NCBI GenBank assembly: GCA_039191605.1
Contig: JBCCXL010000020.1
Coordinates: 62,001 to 126,000 of the forward strand
From: JBCCXL01 sp039191605
Lineage (GTDB): Bacteria; Acidobacteriota; Thermoanaerobaculia; Multivoradales; JAHZIX01
Direction of reading: 5' to 3'
Length of the DNA stretch: 64,000 nt
Part shown: piece after piece, positions 17,009-25,615 of the stretch
How positions within the stretch are numbered: position 1 is the stretch's first letter
Layout: the number at the start of each line of letters is the position of its first letter
The notes under the pieces: generated by a model
Told to the model about the DNA's origin: nothing
The model's database searches: none
What the model saw: only the letters and a program-made list of their open reading frames with translations
Made by a program: the position numbers and the translations under genes

Positions 17009-17656
17009 TCACTCCGTCGGAGCTCCGGAGGACTTGCGGGTCAGCACCACCGGAGTCGGCGGTCCCAGGGCCTTCTCACCCTCGAAGGTGCTCCACACCG
17101 CGACCACCCGGTCTTCGCTGGGGAACTCGAGGGACTCGAGGCGCATGCGGCGAGTCTCGTCACCGAGGACGTCGAGGTTGGTGCCCCCGGCTTCCTGGAA
17201 GACGAAGAGATCGCCACCCTTGGCGGAACCGAAGAGCTGCATCACCGGCTGGGTGCCATAGGCACAGACGTGATTGGCTCGCAGTCCGTTGCGGGTGCGC
17301 ACGTAGATGGTCTGGGTCTCGTTCTGGAGGCCCGGACGGAAGGTCTCCACCACGGCAGAGCCGCGGCCGATGTTGCGGTAGGTCACCTCTACCGGCGCGG
17401 CCTTCTCAAAGCCCGGGTAGCTGGCCACCCAGGTGCCCTCGAGCTGCTGCAGGCGCTTGAAGGCCCGACCGGTGAGCTCGATGAGCTCCTCGGCGGAAGC
17501 CTTCTCGACGTCCACGGAGGTCACGACGCGGGGAGCACGCTGGTCCTTCTTGCCGTCCTGCGGGGCGGCAAAGAGGCTACCGGCGGCAACCAGAGTGGAG
17601 AGACAGGCGACGGCGAAGCCCCGCAGGGCGATGGACTGTAGGTTGAAATGAAGCAT
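17009..17656 (-). CDS. Secreted lipocalin-like paralog 2
   Basis: The ATG at 17656 has GGAGGAG 8 bases upstream. The 215-residue protein has a signal peptide ('LRGFAVACLSTLVAAGSLFA') and the same ordered motifs as its neighbour: 'LQQLEGTWVASYPGF', 'VTYRNIGRGSAVVETFRPGLQNETQTIY', 'HVCAYGTQPVMQ', 'GGTNLD' and 'VVAVWSTFEGEKALG'. It is closest to paralog 1, so the pair is a recent tandem duplication. Probably an extracytoplasmic beta-barrel protein of unknown ligand. Confidence 0.75.
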   Translation of the reverse strand: MLHFNLQSIALRGFAVACLSTLVAAGSLFAAPQDGKKDQRAPRVVTSVDVEKASAEELIELTGRAFKRLQQLEGTWVASYPGFEKAAPVEVTYRNIGRGSAVVETFRPGLQNETQTIYVRTRNGLRANHVCAYGTQPVMQLFGSAKGGDLFVFQEAGGTNLDVLGDETRRMRLESLEFPSEDRVVAVWSTFEGEKALGPPTPVVLTRKSSGAPTE

Positions 17657-18023
17657 GAAGAACACTCCTCCTAGCATGGGTTGAGGGAGGGTCTCCGAGC
17701 ATCGCGAAGCATCCTGTACCTGACCCAAGGATCCATCGACTGGCCAAAATCGACGGCTCCTCGAGGCCCGGTGGAACGGTCCTATCCCAGAGAGTTTCAG
17801 CCCTGAAGATCGCGACCGCACCGAAATGCAGCAATGCTAGATTCCCCGAAGTACTGAAATTCACGACGAAGCGCGCTTGTTCGTGAATACCTGCACCCTA
17901 CGCACTCCCCCACCGAATCGAGAAATCTTGTCCAGGGTCCCCCATACGGACCCTGAATCGATCTCATCGATCCTCCACCCCCAACCTCGCTCGGGCTTGT
18001 CTTCGAGTTGCTTCTCGCTTCAC
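17657..18023. other. Intergenic region with the leader of paralog 2
   Basis: The 367 bases hold the conserved leader element at 17826-17887 and nothing that looks coding. No terminator with a T-tract was seen for paralog 3. Confidence 0.5.
17826..17887 (-). promoter_or_regulatory. Conserved leader element of lipocalin-like paralog 2
   Basis: On the minus strand TTCACGA-N14-TCGTGAA precedes ATTTCAGTACTTCGGGGAAT and TGCTGCAT, as upstream of paralog 1. Here the loop contains AAGCGCGCTT, itself a palindrome, so the stem could be longer. It lies 169 bases before the ATG. Confidence 0.6.
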
Positions 18024-18761
18024 TCAATCCATCCGCACCATCCCAATTCCCTGCGCCGGACCGAAGGGCTCGCTTCCCTTGAAGGTGCTCCACTCGGTCT
18101 CGAAATAGTCTTCGTTGAAGAGCGAGAGTCGATCCAGACGCATCCACATGGCGTCCTCGCTCGCTAGGTTCGAGCCGCCGACGTGGTTGAAATAGAGGTC
18201 GTAGCCATTGCCCCGAGAGCGATCGAGATTCATCTTCGGCTGGTTGCCGAAAGCGCAGAGATGCTGAGCCTGGAGCTCGCCGTCCGCCAGCAAAAAGATC
18301 GTCTTCATCTCGATGTGGGCCCCGGGATGGGAAGTCTCGATGAGCACCGTTCCTCGGGCCGAGAGCTGATAGGTCACCGTGAAGGAGGGTGCATCGGCGT
18401 CGATGAAGTGGGCCTGCCAAGTGCCTTCGAGGGACTTCAGCCGCTCGAAGACCTCCACCGCGTCCAGCCATGCGGCTTCATCCGCTAAGACTTCGCTCTC
18501 TTCAGGGTCGATCGCCGCCGGCGTCGCGATGGCCGCGGCGACGGAGCTGGTCACCGCGGTTGCGGTATCGATCGAAGCAGCAGCGCTGATCGAAGTGGAG
18601 GCGTTCACTGGAGCAGGCAGGGGCTCGGGATCGATGATGGCTTCGGCGCTTCCGGCGGAGGGAGCCACGAGGGCCAGGGCGAAGGCCACTGCCCCAAGGG
18701 TCCGAAGGTTTTGAAGCCAGAAGGCTGAAGGCCGAGCTTGCCGTGCAACAGGTCGAATCAT
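18024..18761 (-). CDS. Secreted lipocalin-like paralog 3, diverged
   Basis: The ATG at 18761 has AGGAG with a 6-base spacer. The 245-residue protein has a signal peptide ('LGAVAFALALVAPSAGSA') and then an extra Ala/Ser/Thr-rich linker of about 50 residues not found in its two neighbours. The barrel region keeps the family order: 'FERLKSLEGTWQAHF', 'VTYQLSARGTVLIETSHPG', 'HLCAFGNQPKMNL', 'VGGSNLA' and 'ETEWSTFKGSEPFG'. CxFGNQPxM is the form common in the wider family, so this copy may be the older one. It lacks the leader element of paralogs 1 and 2. Confidence 0.72.
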   Translation of the reverse strand: MIRPVARQARPSAFWLQNLRTLGAVAFALALVAPSAGSAEAIIDPEPLPAPVNASTSISAAASIDTATAVTSSVAAAIATPAAIDPEESEVLADEAAWLDAVEVFERLKSLEGTWQAHFIDADAPSFTVTYQLSARGTVLIETSHPGAHIEMKTIFLLADGELQAQHLCAFGNQPKMNLDRSRGNGYDLYFNHVGGSNLASEDAMWMRLDRLSLFNEDYFETEWSTFKGSEPFGPAQGIGMVRMD

Positions 18762-19346
18762 CGCCATCTCCTGAACAGAGGATCGATAAAACACTGAGGA
18801 GCCGAAGTGAGCTTGAGGCGGGAGGCTAGTAGGTCGAGACCCGTCTCGAGGCTGGTCGGCTCGCATGGACGAAGCGTAGAACGGATCGGGTGGCAGTACG
18901 CAAGCATGTCTACCTCTTGTCGGGATTTGCTTTGAGCCCTCGAAATCGGACCCCGAAAGTCCTATACACGTCATCAGATGTCCTCGGCGAAAAGCGCACA
19001 TCTCAAGAAATGTGCAGTAAAACCGCGACTTTGAAGGTGGACAAGACTGCCCGCAGCTCAGGAAATCTTGAAAAGCTGTGAGCTGAAGAACTTCCTTCGT
19101 CAAGCCGCTGACAAAAGCTATAGATCTCAAATCTGGACAACAAATCTAGACAAGCAATCGAGGGAAGCGATCGAGGTGATTGGCCGATCAAGAGCAGCGT
19201 CCGAGGAAGGCCGAGTCCCCGCTGATTCGCTTCAATGATTCGCTTCGCCGACCGCATCTTCACTGTCAGGCGTCATCGCCAGACGTCATCGCCAGACGTC
19301 ATCGTCGGACACCATCATCCAGCCCCCAACCCTCACCGGAGGCCCC
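18762..19346. other. Divergent intergenic region, 585 bases
   Basis: This lies between paralog 3 (minus) and the VOC gene (plus). It contains a 13-bp direct duplication CAAATCTGGACAA/CAAATCTAGACAA (19128-19153) and a 13-bp tandem repeat just before the VOC gene (19271-19309). The stretch 18950-19160 is less GC-rich than its surroundings. No convincing coding frame or promoter was found. Confidence 0.4.
19271..19309. repeat. 13-bp tandem repeat, three units
   Basis: Three copies of CGTCATCGCCAGA (the last with two changes) end 37 bases before the ATG of the VOC gene. Confidence 0.9.
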
Positions 19347-19829
19347 ATGCACCGAATTCACCTTTTCGCTATCGCCGCCGTGCTCTTCGCGCAGAGCCTC
19401 ACCCCCGCTCTTCACGCCGAGATCACGGAACCCTCCATCACCCAGATCACCTCCGTCACCATTCTGGTGGAAGACCAGGACGAGGCACTCAAGTGGTACA
19501 CCGAGAAGCTCGGCTTCGAGGTGGTCACCGATCTCCAATACGCCGAGGACGCCCGCTGGCTGACGGTGGTTCCCAAGGGGCAGACCTTCCCGGAGATCTC
19601 CCTGGAGCGCGCCGGCGAGGCCCGCGCCGCGCTGGTGGGCCAGAGCGGCAGCACCGTGCTCGCCACCGAGGACTGCCACGGCACCTTCGAGCTGCTCAAG
19701 GAGCGCGGCGTTGAGACCCTCGGCGAACCGCAGAAGCTGCCCTGGGGTACCCAGGCGATGTTCAAGGACCTCTACGGCAACCTGCTGATCATCCTCGAGG
19801 CCCCGGAACAGCCCTACGAGGCCCGCTGA
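19347..19829 (+). CDS. Exported VOC (glyoxalase-fold) family protein
   Basis: The 160-residue protein has a signal peptide ('IHLFAIAAVLFAQSLTPALHA') in front of one VOC domain: 'ITSVTILVEDQDEALKWYTEKLGFEVVTD', 'WLTVVPKGQT', 'LLKERGVETLGEPQKLPWGTQAMFKDLYGNLLIILE'. The domain is of the glyoxalase/bleomycin-resistance type, usually cytoplasmic; export is unusual. GGAGG lies 4 bases before the ATG. A bidirectional terminator separates it from the convergent peptidase gene. Confidence 0.87.
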   Translation: MHRIHLFAIAAVLFAQSLTPALHAEITEPSITQITSVTILVEDQDEALKWYTEKLGFEVVTDLQYAEDARWLTVVPKGQTFPEISLERAGEARAALVGQSGSTVLATEDCHGTFELLKERGVETLGEPQKLPWGTQAMFKDLYGNLLIILEAPEQPYEAR

Positions 19830-19920
19830 GTCCAGCTCGCTGACCGAGAGGCCTGTCGAGACTCCGTCGAGGAGACATACCTCGGGGAAGACTTCTCGAA
19901 ACAGGTCTCTCGGGCTGACG

Positions 19921-19956
19921 AAAAAAGCGCCCCCGAATTCGGGGGCGCTTCTTTTT
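19921..19956. terminator. Bidirectional intrinsic terminator
   Basis: An 11-bp perfect stem (GCGCCCCCGAA with its complement, 19927-19948) is flanked by six A on one side and a T-rich run on the other. It serves the convergent VOC gene (plus) and ACE-like peptidase gene (minus). Confidence 0.92.
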
Positions 19957-20000
19957 TCGGGCTTTGGGAGCGAGTCCAGAGCCTACCTAGGCTGATCAGC

Positions 20001-21833
20001 TCACCAGCCGCACTGGCGCCCGGCGTTCTGCTCGTCCAGCCACGTTTGGAGCGGCGCGAAGTATTCGAGGATCGCGGTAGCGTCCATCTCCCGCTCTCCG
20101 GTGAGGGCCTCCAGGGCATCGGGCCAGGGCTTTTCGAGCCCCAGTTCCATCATCGCCGCCAGGCGTTCACCGGCGGCGGCGTTGCCGTAGATCGAGCAGC
20201 GGTGCAGCGGTCCATCATCCCCCGCCACCTGACACAGGCCGCGGTGGAACTGGAATTGAAGGATGTGGGCCAGGAAGTAGCGAGTGTAGGGAGTATTGCC
20301 GGGAACGTGGTATTTAGCCCCGGGATCGAAGTTCGCCTCGGAGCGCTCCACCGGCGCCGCGACGCCCTGATAGGCCTCCCGCAGCTCCCACCAACCCTGG
20401 TTGTACTCTTCCGGGCTCACCTCACCGGAAAACACTTTCCATCGCCACTGATCCACCAGCAGGCCGAAGGGCACGAAGGCCACCTTGTCCAGCGCCATGC
20501 GCAGCAGCAGGCCGAGGTCGGCGTCCGCTGGCGGCTCGGCGTCGATGAGGCCGACGTCCTTGAGGTACTTCGGCGTCACGCTCAGGGAAATGGTGTCTCC
20601 GAGGGCCTCGTGGAAGCCGTCGTTGGCGCTGTTGCGATAGAGGAAGGGCAGCTCGGCGTAGGCGCGCTGATAGAAGTTATGGCCCAGCTCATGGTGGATC
20701 ACCGAGAAGTCCTCCGCCGTCACCTGGATGCACATCTTGATGCGCAAGTCGTCCACCTGGTCGATATCCCAGGCGCTGGCATGGCAGACCACCTCTCGAT
20801 CCCGCGGCTTGGTGAATTGGGAGCGCTGCCAGAAGGTCTCCGGCAGCGGATCGAGGTTCAGGGAGGTGAAGAAGCTCTCCGCCTGGCGGGTCATCTTGAG
20901 GGCGTCGTAGCCTTCCGCCTCTAGGCGCTCGGTGAGGTCGAAGCCCGGATCCGTATTCTGCGGAGCGACCAGCGGATAGACATTGCCCCAGCTCTGTGCC
21001 CACATATTGCCTAGCAGATGCGCCGGGATCGGCCCGGTGGGGTCCACCACGTCGCTGCCGTATTGCTCCACCAGCTGGGCTCGTACGTGGCAATGCAGCG
21101 CCTCGTAGAGGGGCGAGACCTGATCCCATAGGCGGTCCAGCTCGGCGGCGAAGGCATCCGGGTCCATGTCGTATTGGTTACGCCACAGGGCTCCGGTATC
21201 GGCGTAGCCCAGCTCCTGAGAGCCGGCGTTGGCGAGCTCCACCATGCGCTGGTAGTCCGCGCGCATCGGCGGCGAAACGGTGCGCCAGCCGGTCCACAGA
21301 TCCAGCAGCTTGGCCTCGTCCCGGCTGTTGGCCTGGATGATGTTCATTTCCGAGAGGTCATAGCAGCCGTCGCCCCCGGCGTCGCTGTCGGGATTCTCGG
21401 GGCAGTACTTTCCGGCACCGTAGGTGCCCGAGAGGCGGGCGTTGATCGCCGCCAGCTCCGAGGACGCCTCCGGGTCGTTGGGAGAAGGGATAGTGAGGCG
21501 GTTCTTCAACAGGTTGAGGCGGCGGCGCACGTCCGGCTCGGCCTCCACCTCGTCGAAGCGCGACGCCTCCACCGCCAGCTGCACCGAGCGGCTGACGTAG
21601 CGCTCGTCGGCGTCCGCGGCGATCTGCGCGGTGTCTTCGGTGATGTGGGTGTTGTACACCCAGGCGGCGCGATCGTTGCGAATGGCGAGGTCCAGCAGCT
21701 CTTCATCGGCAGCGTTGATGAAGGCCTTGGCACCCTCCGGGGTTGCCGGGGTAGTGCTTTCTCCTCCACCACCACAGGCCACCAGGGTGAGGAGCATCGC
21801 GGCGAAAACCAGCAGCGAGGTGATACGAATCAT
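20001..21833 (-). CDS. M2 family (ACE-like) zinc metallopeptidase, lipoprotein
   Basis: This 610-residue protein is a bacterial homologue of angiotensin-converting enzyme. It has HExxH as HELGH (381-385) in 'VIHHELGHNFYQ' and the third zinc ligand Glu409 in 'NDGFHEALGDTI'. The M2 substrate-region segments 'MWAQSWGNVYPLVAP' and 'VVCHASAWD' are also present. The N-terminus is a lipoprotein signal with lipobox LVAC (Cys20), so it is probably membrane-anchored outside the cytoplasm. It should act as a dipeptidyl carboxypeptidase. AGGAG precedes the ATG by 8 bases. A GC-rich hairpin lies in the upstream gap. Confidence 0.93.
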   Translation of the reverse strand: MIRITSLLVFAAMLLTLVACGGGGESTTPATPEGAKAFINAADEELLDLAIRNDRAAWVYNTHITEDTAQIAADADERYVSRSVQLAVEASRFDEVEAEPDVRRRLNLLKNRLTIPSPNDPEASSELAAINARLSGTYGAGKYCPENPDSDAGGDGCYDLSEMNIIQANSRDEAKLLDLWTGWRTVSPPMRADYQRMVELANAGSQELGYADTGALWRNQYDMDPDAFAAELDRLWDQVSPLYEALHCHVRAQLVEQYGSDVVDPTGPIPAHLLGNMWAQSWGNVYPLVAPQNTDPGFDLTERLEAEGYDALKMTRQAESFFTSLNLDPLPETFWQRSQFTKPRDREVVCHASAWDIDQVDDLRIKMCIQVTAEDFSVIHHELGHNFYQRAYAELPFLYRNSANDGFHEALGDTISLSVTPKYLKDVGLIDAEPPADADLGLLLRMALDKVAFVPFGLLVDQWRWKVFSGEVSPEEYNQGWWELREAYQGVAAPVERSEANFDPGAKYHVPGNTPYTRYFLAHILQFQFHRGLCQVAGDDGPLHRCSIYGNAAAGERLAAMMELGLEKPWPDALEALTGEREMDATAILEYFAPLQTWLDEQNAGRQCGW

Positions 21834-21861
21834 GAGTCCATCTCCTGAGAATGGTTTGGAC

Positions 21862-21889
21862 CCGCCCCGCCGCTCTTTCCGCGGGGCGG
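21862..21889 (-). terminator. GC-rich hairpin between aminotransferase and ACE-like genes
   Basis: CCGCCCCGC and GCGGGGCGG form a perfect 9-bp stem with a 10-base loop. It lies 137 bases past the aminotransferase stop and 29 bases upstream of the peptidase ATG. No T-tract follows, so it may end the upstream message or shape the peptidase leader. Confidence 0.45.
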
Positions 21890-22025
21890 AGAATCGAAAC
21901 GTCAGTTCAAGCTCTCGGGCTCTCGAAATCTTGGGCCCTCGAAGCCCCGGGCAGGGAGTAGGCTCCCCGCCCCGTCGAGACCCTACTTATTGTCGCGCCC
22001 CCGCGGGCTCGGGGCGAGGGTTGCC

Positions 22026-23201
22026 TCAGCCTGCCGGCTCCAGTGCCCGAATAATTCTCGTCACCCCTTCCTTCAGCTCCTCGAGGGAGCAGGCGAAGGA
22101 GAGACGTACATGCCCTTCGCGACCGAAGGCGGAGCCCGGCACCACCGCCACCGCCTCGCTGCGAATCAGATGCTCCGCCACCGCCGCCGAGCTCTCTAGC
22201 CCCGGGCGATAGCAGCCCTCGATCTTGGGGAAGGCGTAGAAGGCGCCATGGGGCGGCGCGCAGCTCCAGCCGGGCACGGTGCCGAGCAGGGGAACGAGGG
22301 CGTCGCGACGCTCGCGGAAGGCCTGCAGACGCTGCTGCAGCTCTTCCTCCCCTCGCTCCAGGGCCTCCACCGCTCCCCACATCGCGAAGGAAGTGGGATT
22401 CGAGGTGGCGTGGCTCTGCAGGCTACCGAGGGCCTTGAGCAGCGGCGGCGGGGCGAAGACATAGCCCAGGCGCCATCCGGTCATGGCGTAGCTCTTGGAG
22501 AAAGAGCCCACCAGCACCACCGTCTCCGGGTAGCGCTCGGCGAGGGCCGCGGAGCTCACCGGATCTCCGTCGAAGAAGAAGCGCTCGTAGGTCTCGTCGG
22601 CGATCAGCGGGATCCCCGCGTCGGCGCAGCCGGCCACCAGCCGCTCCAGCTCCGCCTTGGGCATCACCCCGCCGGTGGGGTTGCAGGGGGAGTTCACCAA
22701 CACCGCGCGAGTGCGCTCATCGATGGCCTCCAGCAGCGGAGCCGCCCGCAGCTGAAAACCATCTTCGGGATCCGAAGCCACCACCACCGGTTCTCCTCCG
22801 GCGAGGCGAATCTGCTCCGGCAGGCTGACCCAATAGGGCGACGGCAGCACTACCTTATCCCCGGGATTCACCAGCGCCTGGGCGAGCTCGTAGAGGGCCA
22901 TCTTGGCGCCCACCGTCACCTGCACGTCGTCCCCGCTCCAGGGAGCGCCGTGGCGGCGGCGATAATCCTCCGCCAGAGCGCGACGCAGCTCGAGGATTCC
23001 GCCGTTGGCGGTATAGCGAGTCCTGCCGTCAGCGAGGGCCCGCTGGGCCGCTTCCACCGCGACCTGGGGAGAATCGAAATCAGGTTGACCGACGGAGAGG
23101 TCGATGACGCTCTCGCCGCGGGCGCGCAGCTCGCGGGCGAGGTTCGCCACCTTCAAAGTCGCCGATTCACCGGTGGAGGAGACACGCTGAGAGAGTCGCA
23201 T
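22026..23201 (-). CDS. Class I/II pyridoxal-phosphate aminotransferase
   Basis: This 391-residue protein has the fold type I layout: 'SVGQPDFDSP' (37-44), 'TRYTANGGILELRRA', 'NSPCNPTGG' (170-178) and the PLP lysine K236 in 'SFSKSYAMTGWRLGY'. The arrangement is that of the aspartate aminotransferase I-gamma/AspC-like group in GC-rich bacteria, which accept aspartate and often aromatic or glutamate donors. The exact substrate is not readable. It is read in the same direction as the ACE-like gene, with a hairpin between them. Confidence 0.9.
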   Translation of the reverse strand: MRLSQRVSSTGESATLKVANLARELRARGESVIDLSVGQPDFDSPQVAVEAAQRALADGRTRYTANGGILELRRALAEDYRRRHGAPWSGDDVQVTVGAKMALYELAQALVNPGDKVVLPSPYWVSLPEQIRLAGGEPVVVASDPEDGFQLRAAPLLEAIDERTRAVLVNSPCNPTGGVMPKAELERLVAGCADAGIPLIADETYERFFFDGDPVSSAALAERYPETVVLVGSFSKSYAMTGWRLGYVFAPPPLLKALGSLQSHATSNPTSFAMWGAVEALERGEEELQQRLQAFRERRDALVPLLGTVPGWSCAPPHGAFYAFPKIEGCYRPGLESSAAVAEHLIRSEAVAVVPGSAFGREGHVRLSFACSLEELKEGVTRIIRALEPAG

Positions 23202-23647
23202 TCCGCGGATCGTACCACCACATCGTCCCGCTCCCTATGCCCGAAGGGCAACGATGGCGTACCGGCTCTGCCGAAGCCGTGCACACCCTGCTGAACCCGT
23301 GCCCCCTCTGCTGAACCGAGGGCCGCCCCGCTCTCGTACCTACTCTTGCTGGCACTGCCTTGCTGGCACTGCCCTGCGGGGTTCGCCCCTGGAGGACAAG
23401 AACCAGGGGACGAGATCCCGGTCTTTGCCCCGCGGATTGCTATGATCGCCCTCCGCGCTCCATCGCCTCTCCGGCGACGAGCCTCACCCGCTCCCCCCCC
23501 CGGCGCCACCCTCCGTTCCCTCATCGGGCGCCGTCGGCGGGCCCCTCCCGGCTCTTCCCCCTGCTTCCTGGCAAGCTCGTCTCTGACGAATAACCCACGA
23601 CGCAGCATTCCATCCAAATGTTTCTACCCATAGGCGGCGGACGGACC
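23202..23647. other. Divergent intergenic region, 446 bases
   Basis: This separates the aminotransferase gene (minus) from the DsbD-type gene (plus). A TATGAT at 23441-23446 could be a -10 box for the plus strand, without a good -35. A 12-bp duplication CTTGCTGGCACTG/CTTGCTGGCACTG lies near 23347-23372. No coding frame is supported. Confidence 0.35.
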
Positions 23648-25534
23648 ATGATCGCCAAACTCCCTTCCCTTTCCCTCGCGCCCATTCCCGGGGCGATCTG
23701 GCGACACTCTGTGGTCGTCGGCCTTCTGCTGACGGCGCTCCTCGTTCCCCTCGTCTCCGAGGCGCAGCTGGTCCGAGAAGAGAAGGCCACCATTCAGCTG
23801 GCGGAAGCCAGGACCGCCTTTGCCCCCGGCGAGACGGTGCGGCTGGCGGCGGTGATGACCCTGGAGGAGAAGTGGCACTCCAATAGTCACCAGCCGACCC
23901 TCGACTTCCTGATCCCCACCGAGGCGCGGCTGGAGGCCCCGGAGGGCTGGGGGGAGCCTCGCTTCACCTACCCTGAGGGGGTGATGCTGGACTTCGAGTT
24001 CGTCGAGGAGCCGATTTCCGTCTACGAGGGCAGCGTGCCCATCTGGATCGAGATCGACCCGCCCACCGGCCTCAACGCCATCGCCGCCGCCGCCGACGCC
24101 GCGACCTTCCGGGTTGCGGTGCGGTACCAGGCCTGCGACGACAGCCAATGCCTGCCGCCGGTGGAAAGCTTCGCCGAAACGACGGTGGTGATCGGCGACG
24201 CAGGAGAGCCGGTGAACGCCGAGTTCTTCACCGCCGAAGCGCTGCTTCCCGGGGGGCTTCACGGCGGCGATTCGGCGGCCTCGGCGAGCACCACGGCGAC
24301 CGCCTCTAGCGAGCAAGCGCCCCTCGAAGAGGGTGGCCGCAGCCTGTGGAGCGCCCTGCTGCTGGCGTGGGTCGGAGGCCTGATCCTGAACGCCATGCCC
24401 TGCGTGCTGCCGGTGCTCTCGCTGAAGGTCTTCGGCCTGATGAAGAGCGCCGGCGAAAGCCGCAAAGCCGTCGCCCGGGGCACCCTGGTCACCGCCCTGG
24501 GCATCTTGGTTTCCTTCTGGATCCTCGCCGCCGTCGCCGTCGCCGCCCGCGCCGCCGGTCAGGCGGCGGGCTGGGGGGTACAGTTCCAGGAGCCGGGCTT
24601 CGTCGCCTTCCTGGCCATCGTGATGGTGCTCTTCGCCCTCAACCTCTGGGGTCTCTTCGAAATCCCTCTCCCCACCGCCCTGGCGATGCGCCTCGGCGGC
24701 GGCGGTGGCCAAAAAGAGGGGATCGCCGCTCACTTCGGCTACGGCCTCTTCGCCACCCTGATGGCCACCCCCTGCTCCGCTCCCTTCTTGGGTACCGCCG
24801 TCACCTTCGCCCTCGCCCAGCCGCCGCTGGTGATCTATGCCGTGTTTACCGCCGTCGCCCTCGGCATGGCGACGCCCTACATCGCTCTGGCGGTGGCCCC
24901 CGGGGCCGCCGAAAAGCTGCCGAAGCCGGGCCCATGGATGGAGACCCTGAGAGGGCTGCTGGGCTTCCTGCTGGCCGGCGCCGCTCTGTGGCTGCTCTTC
25001 GTCCTCGCCGGCCAGATCTCCTCCGGCCGCCTGCTGGCGGTGGAGATCACCCTGCTGGCGATGGCCGCCTTCCTGTGGTTCGGTCACCGGCCGGAGCGCC
25101 GCTCCCAGGCCGGCGGACGAAGCGTGGCCCGCTTCGGCACCCTCGCCATGGCGGTGCTGGCGCTGGTGCTGGCGATCCGCCCGGAAGCCCCGGAGCGCAT
25201 CGATTGGCAGCCCTTCGACCGCGCCAAGGCGGAAACCCTGGCGGCGGCGGGCACCCCGGTATTCATCGACGTCACCGCCGACTGGTGCGTCACCTGCAAG
25301 GTCAACGAAGCGGCGATCCTCAATACCGAGAGAGTCGCCAGCGCCTTCGAGCGCCACGGCGTGGTGCCGATGAAGGCGGACTGGACCAACCAGGACGAGA
25401 ACATCTCCCGCTTCCTCGCCGACCACGGCCGCACCGGAATCCCCTTCTACGTGCTGTACAAGCCCGGGCAGGCACCCCACGTCTTCGGCGAGATCATCAG
25501 CCGCGACGGCATCCTGCGTCAGCTGGAGCCCTGA
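23648..25534 (+). CDS. dsbD: DsbD-type thiol:disulfide interchange protein
   Basis: The 628-residue protein has a signal peptide and a DsbD alpha-like domain with Cys163 and Cys168 in 'CDDSQCLP'. A membrane domain of about eight spans follows, with Cys252 in 'NAMPCVLPVLSLK' and another in 'ATPCSAPFLG', then a C-terminal thioredoxin domain with CVTC (547-550) and cis-Pro in 'GIPFY'. All three redox cysteine pairs are thus present. The protein moves electrons from cytoplasmic thioredoxin to exported thiol proteins. I chose the ATG at 23648 because the signal peptide follows it; an ATG at 23618 adds only 10 residues. Confidence 0.9.
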   Translation: MIAKLPSLSLAPIPGAIWRHSVVVGLLLTALLVPLVSEAQLVREEKATIQLAEARTAFAPGETVRLAAVMTLEEKWHSNSHQPTLDFLIPTEARLEAPEGWGEPRFTYPEGVMLDFEFVEEPISVYEGSVPIWIEIDPPTGLNAIAAAADAATFRVAVRYQACDDSQCLPPVESFAETTVVIGDAGEPVNAEFFTAEALLPGGLHGGDSAASASTTATASSEQAPLEEGGRSLWSALLLAWVGGLILNAMPCVLPVLSLKVFGLMKSAGESRKAVARGTLVTALGILVSFWILAAVAVAARAAGQAAGWGVQFQEPGFVAFLAIVMVLFALNLWGLFEIPLPTALAMRLGGGGGQKEGIAAHFGYGLFATLMATPCSAPFLGTAVTFALAQPPLVIYAVFTAVALGMATPYIALAVAPGAAEKLPKPGPWMETLRGLLGFLLAGAALWLLFVLAGQISSGRLLAVEITLLAMAAFLWFGHRPERRSQAGGRSVARFGTLAMAVLALVLAIRPEAPERIDWQPFDRAKAETLAAAGTPVFIDVTADWCVTCKVNEAAILNTERVASAFERHGVVPMKADWTNQDENISRFLADHGRTGIPFYVLYKPGQAPHVFGEIISRDGILRQLEP

Positions 25535-25546
25535 GCTACGCCCCGG

Positions 25547-25615
25547 TCCCTCGGCTGCGCCTGATCCCTCGGCTGCGCCCAATCCCTCGGCTGCGCCCGA
25601 TCCCTCAGCTGCACT
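25547..25615. repeat. 18-bp tandem repeat, nearly four units
   Basis: Units of TCCCTCGGCTGCGCCYGA repeat from 25547 to 25615, starting 12 bases after the DsbD-type stop and running into the stop of the convergent esterase gene. Confidence 0.93.

Noticed and set aside
23624..25582. 652-codon minus-strand frame opposite the DsbD-type gene
   Set aside because: A shadow frame of His/Gln/Gly-rich composition; the plus strand has all DsbD motifs.
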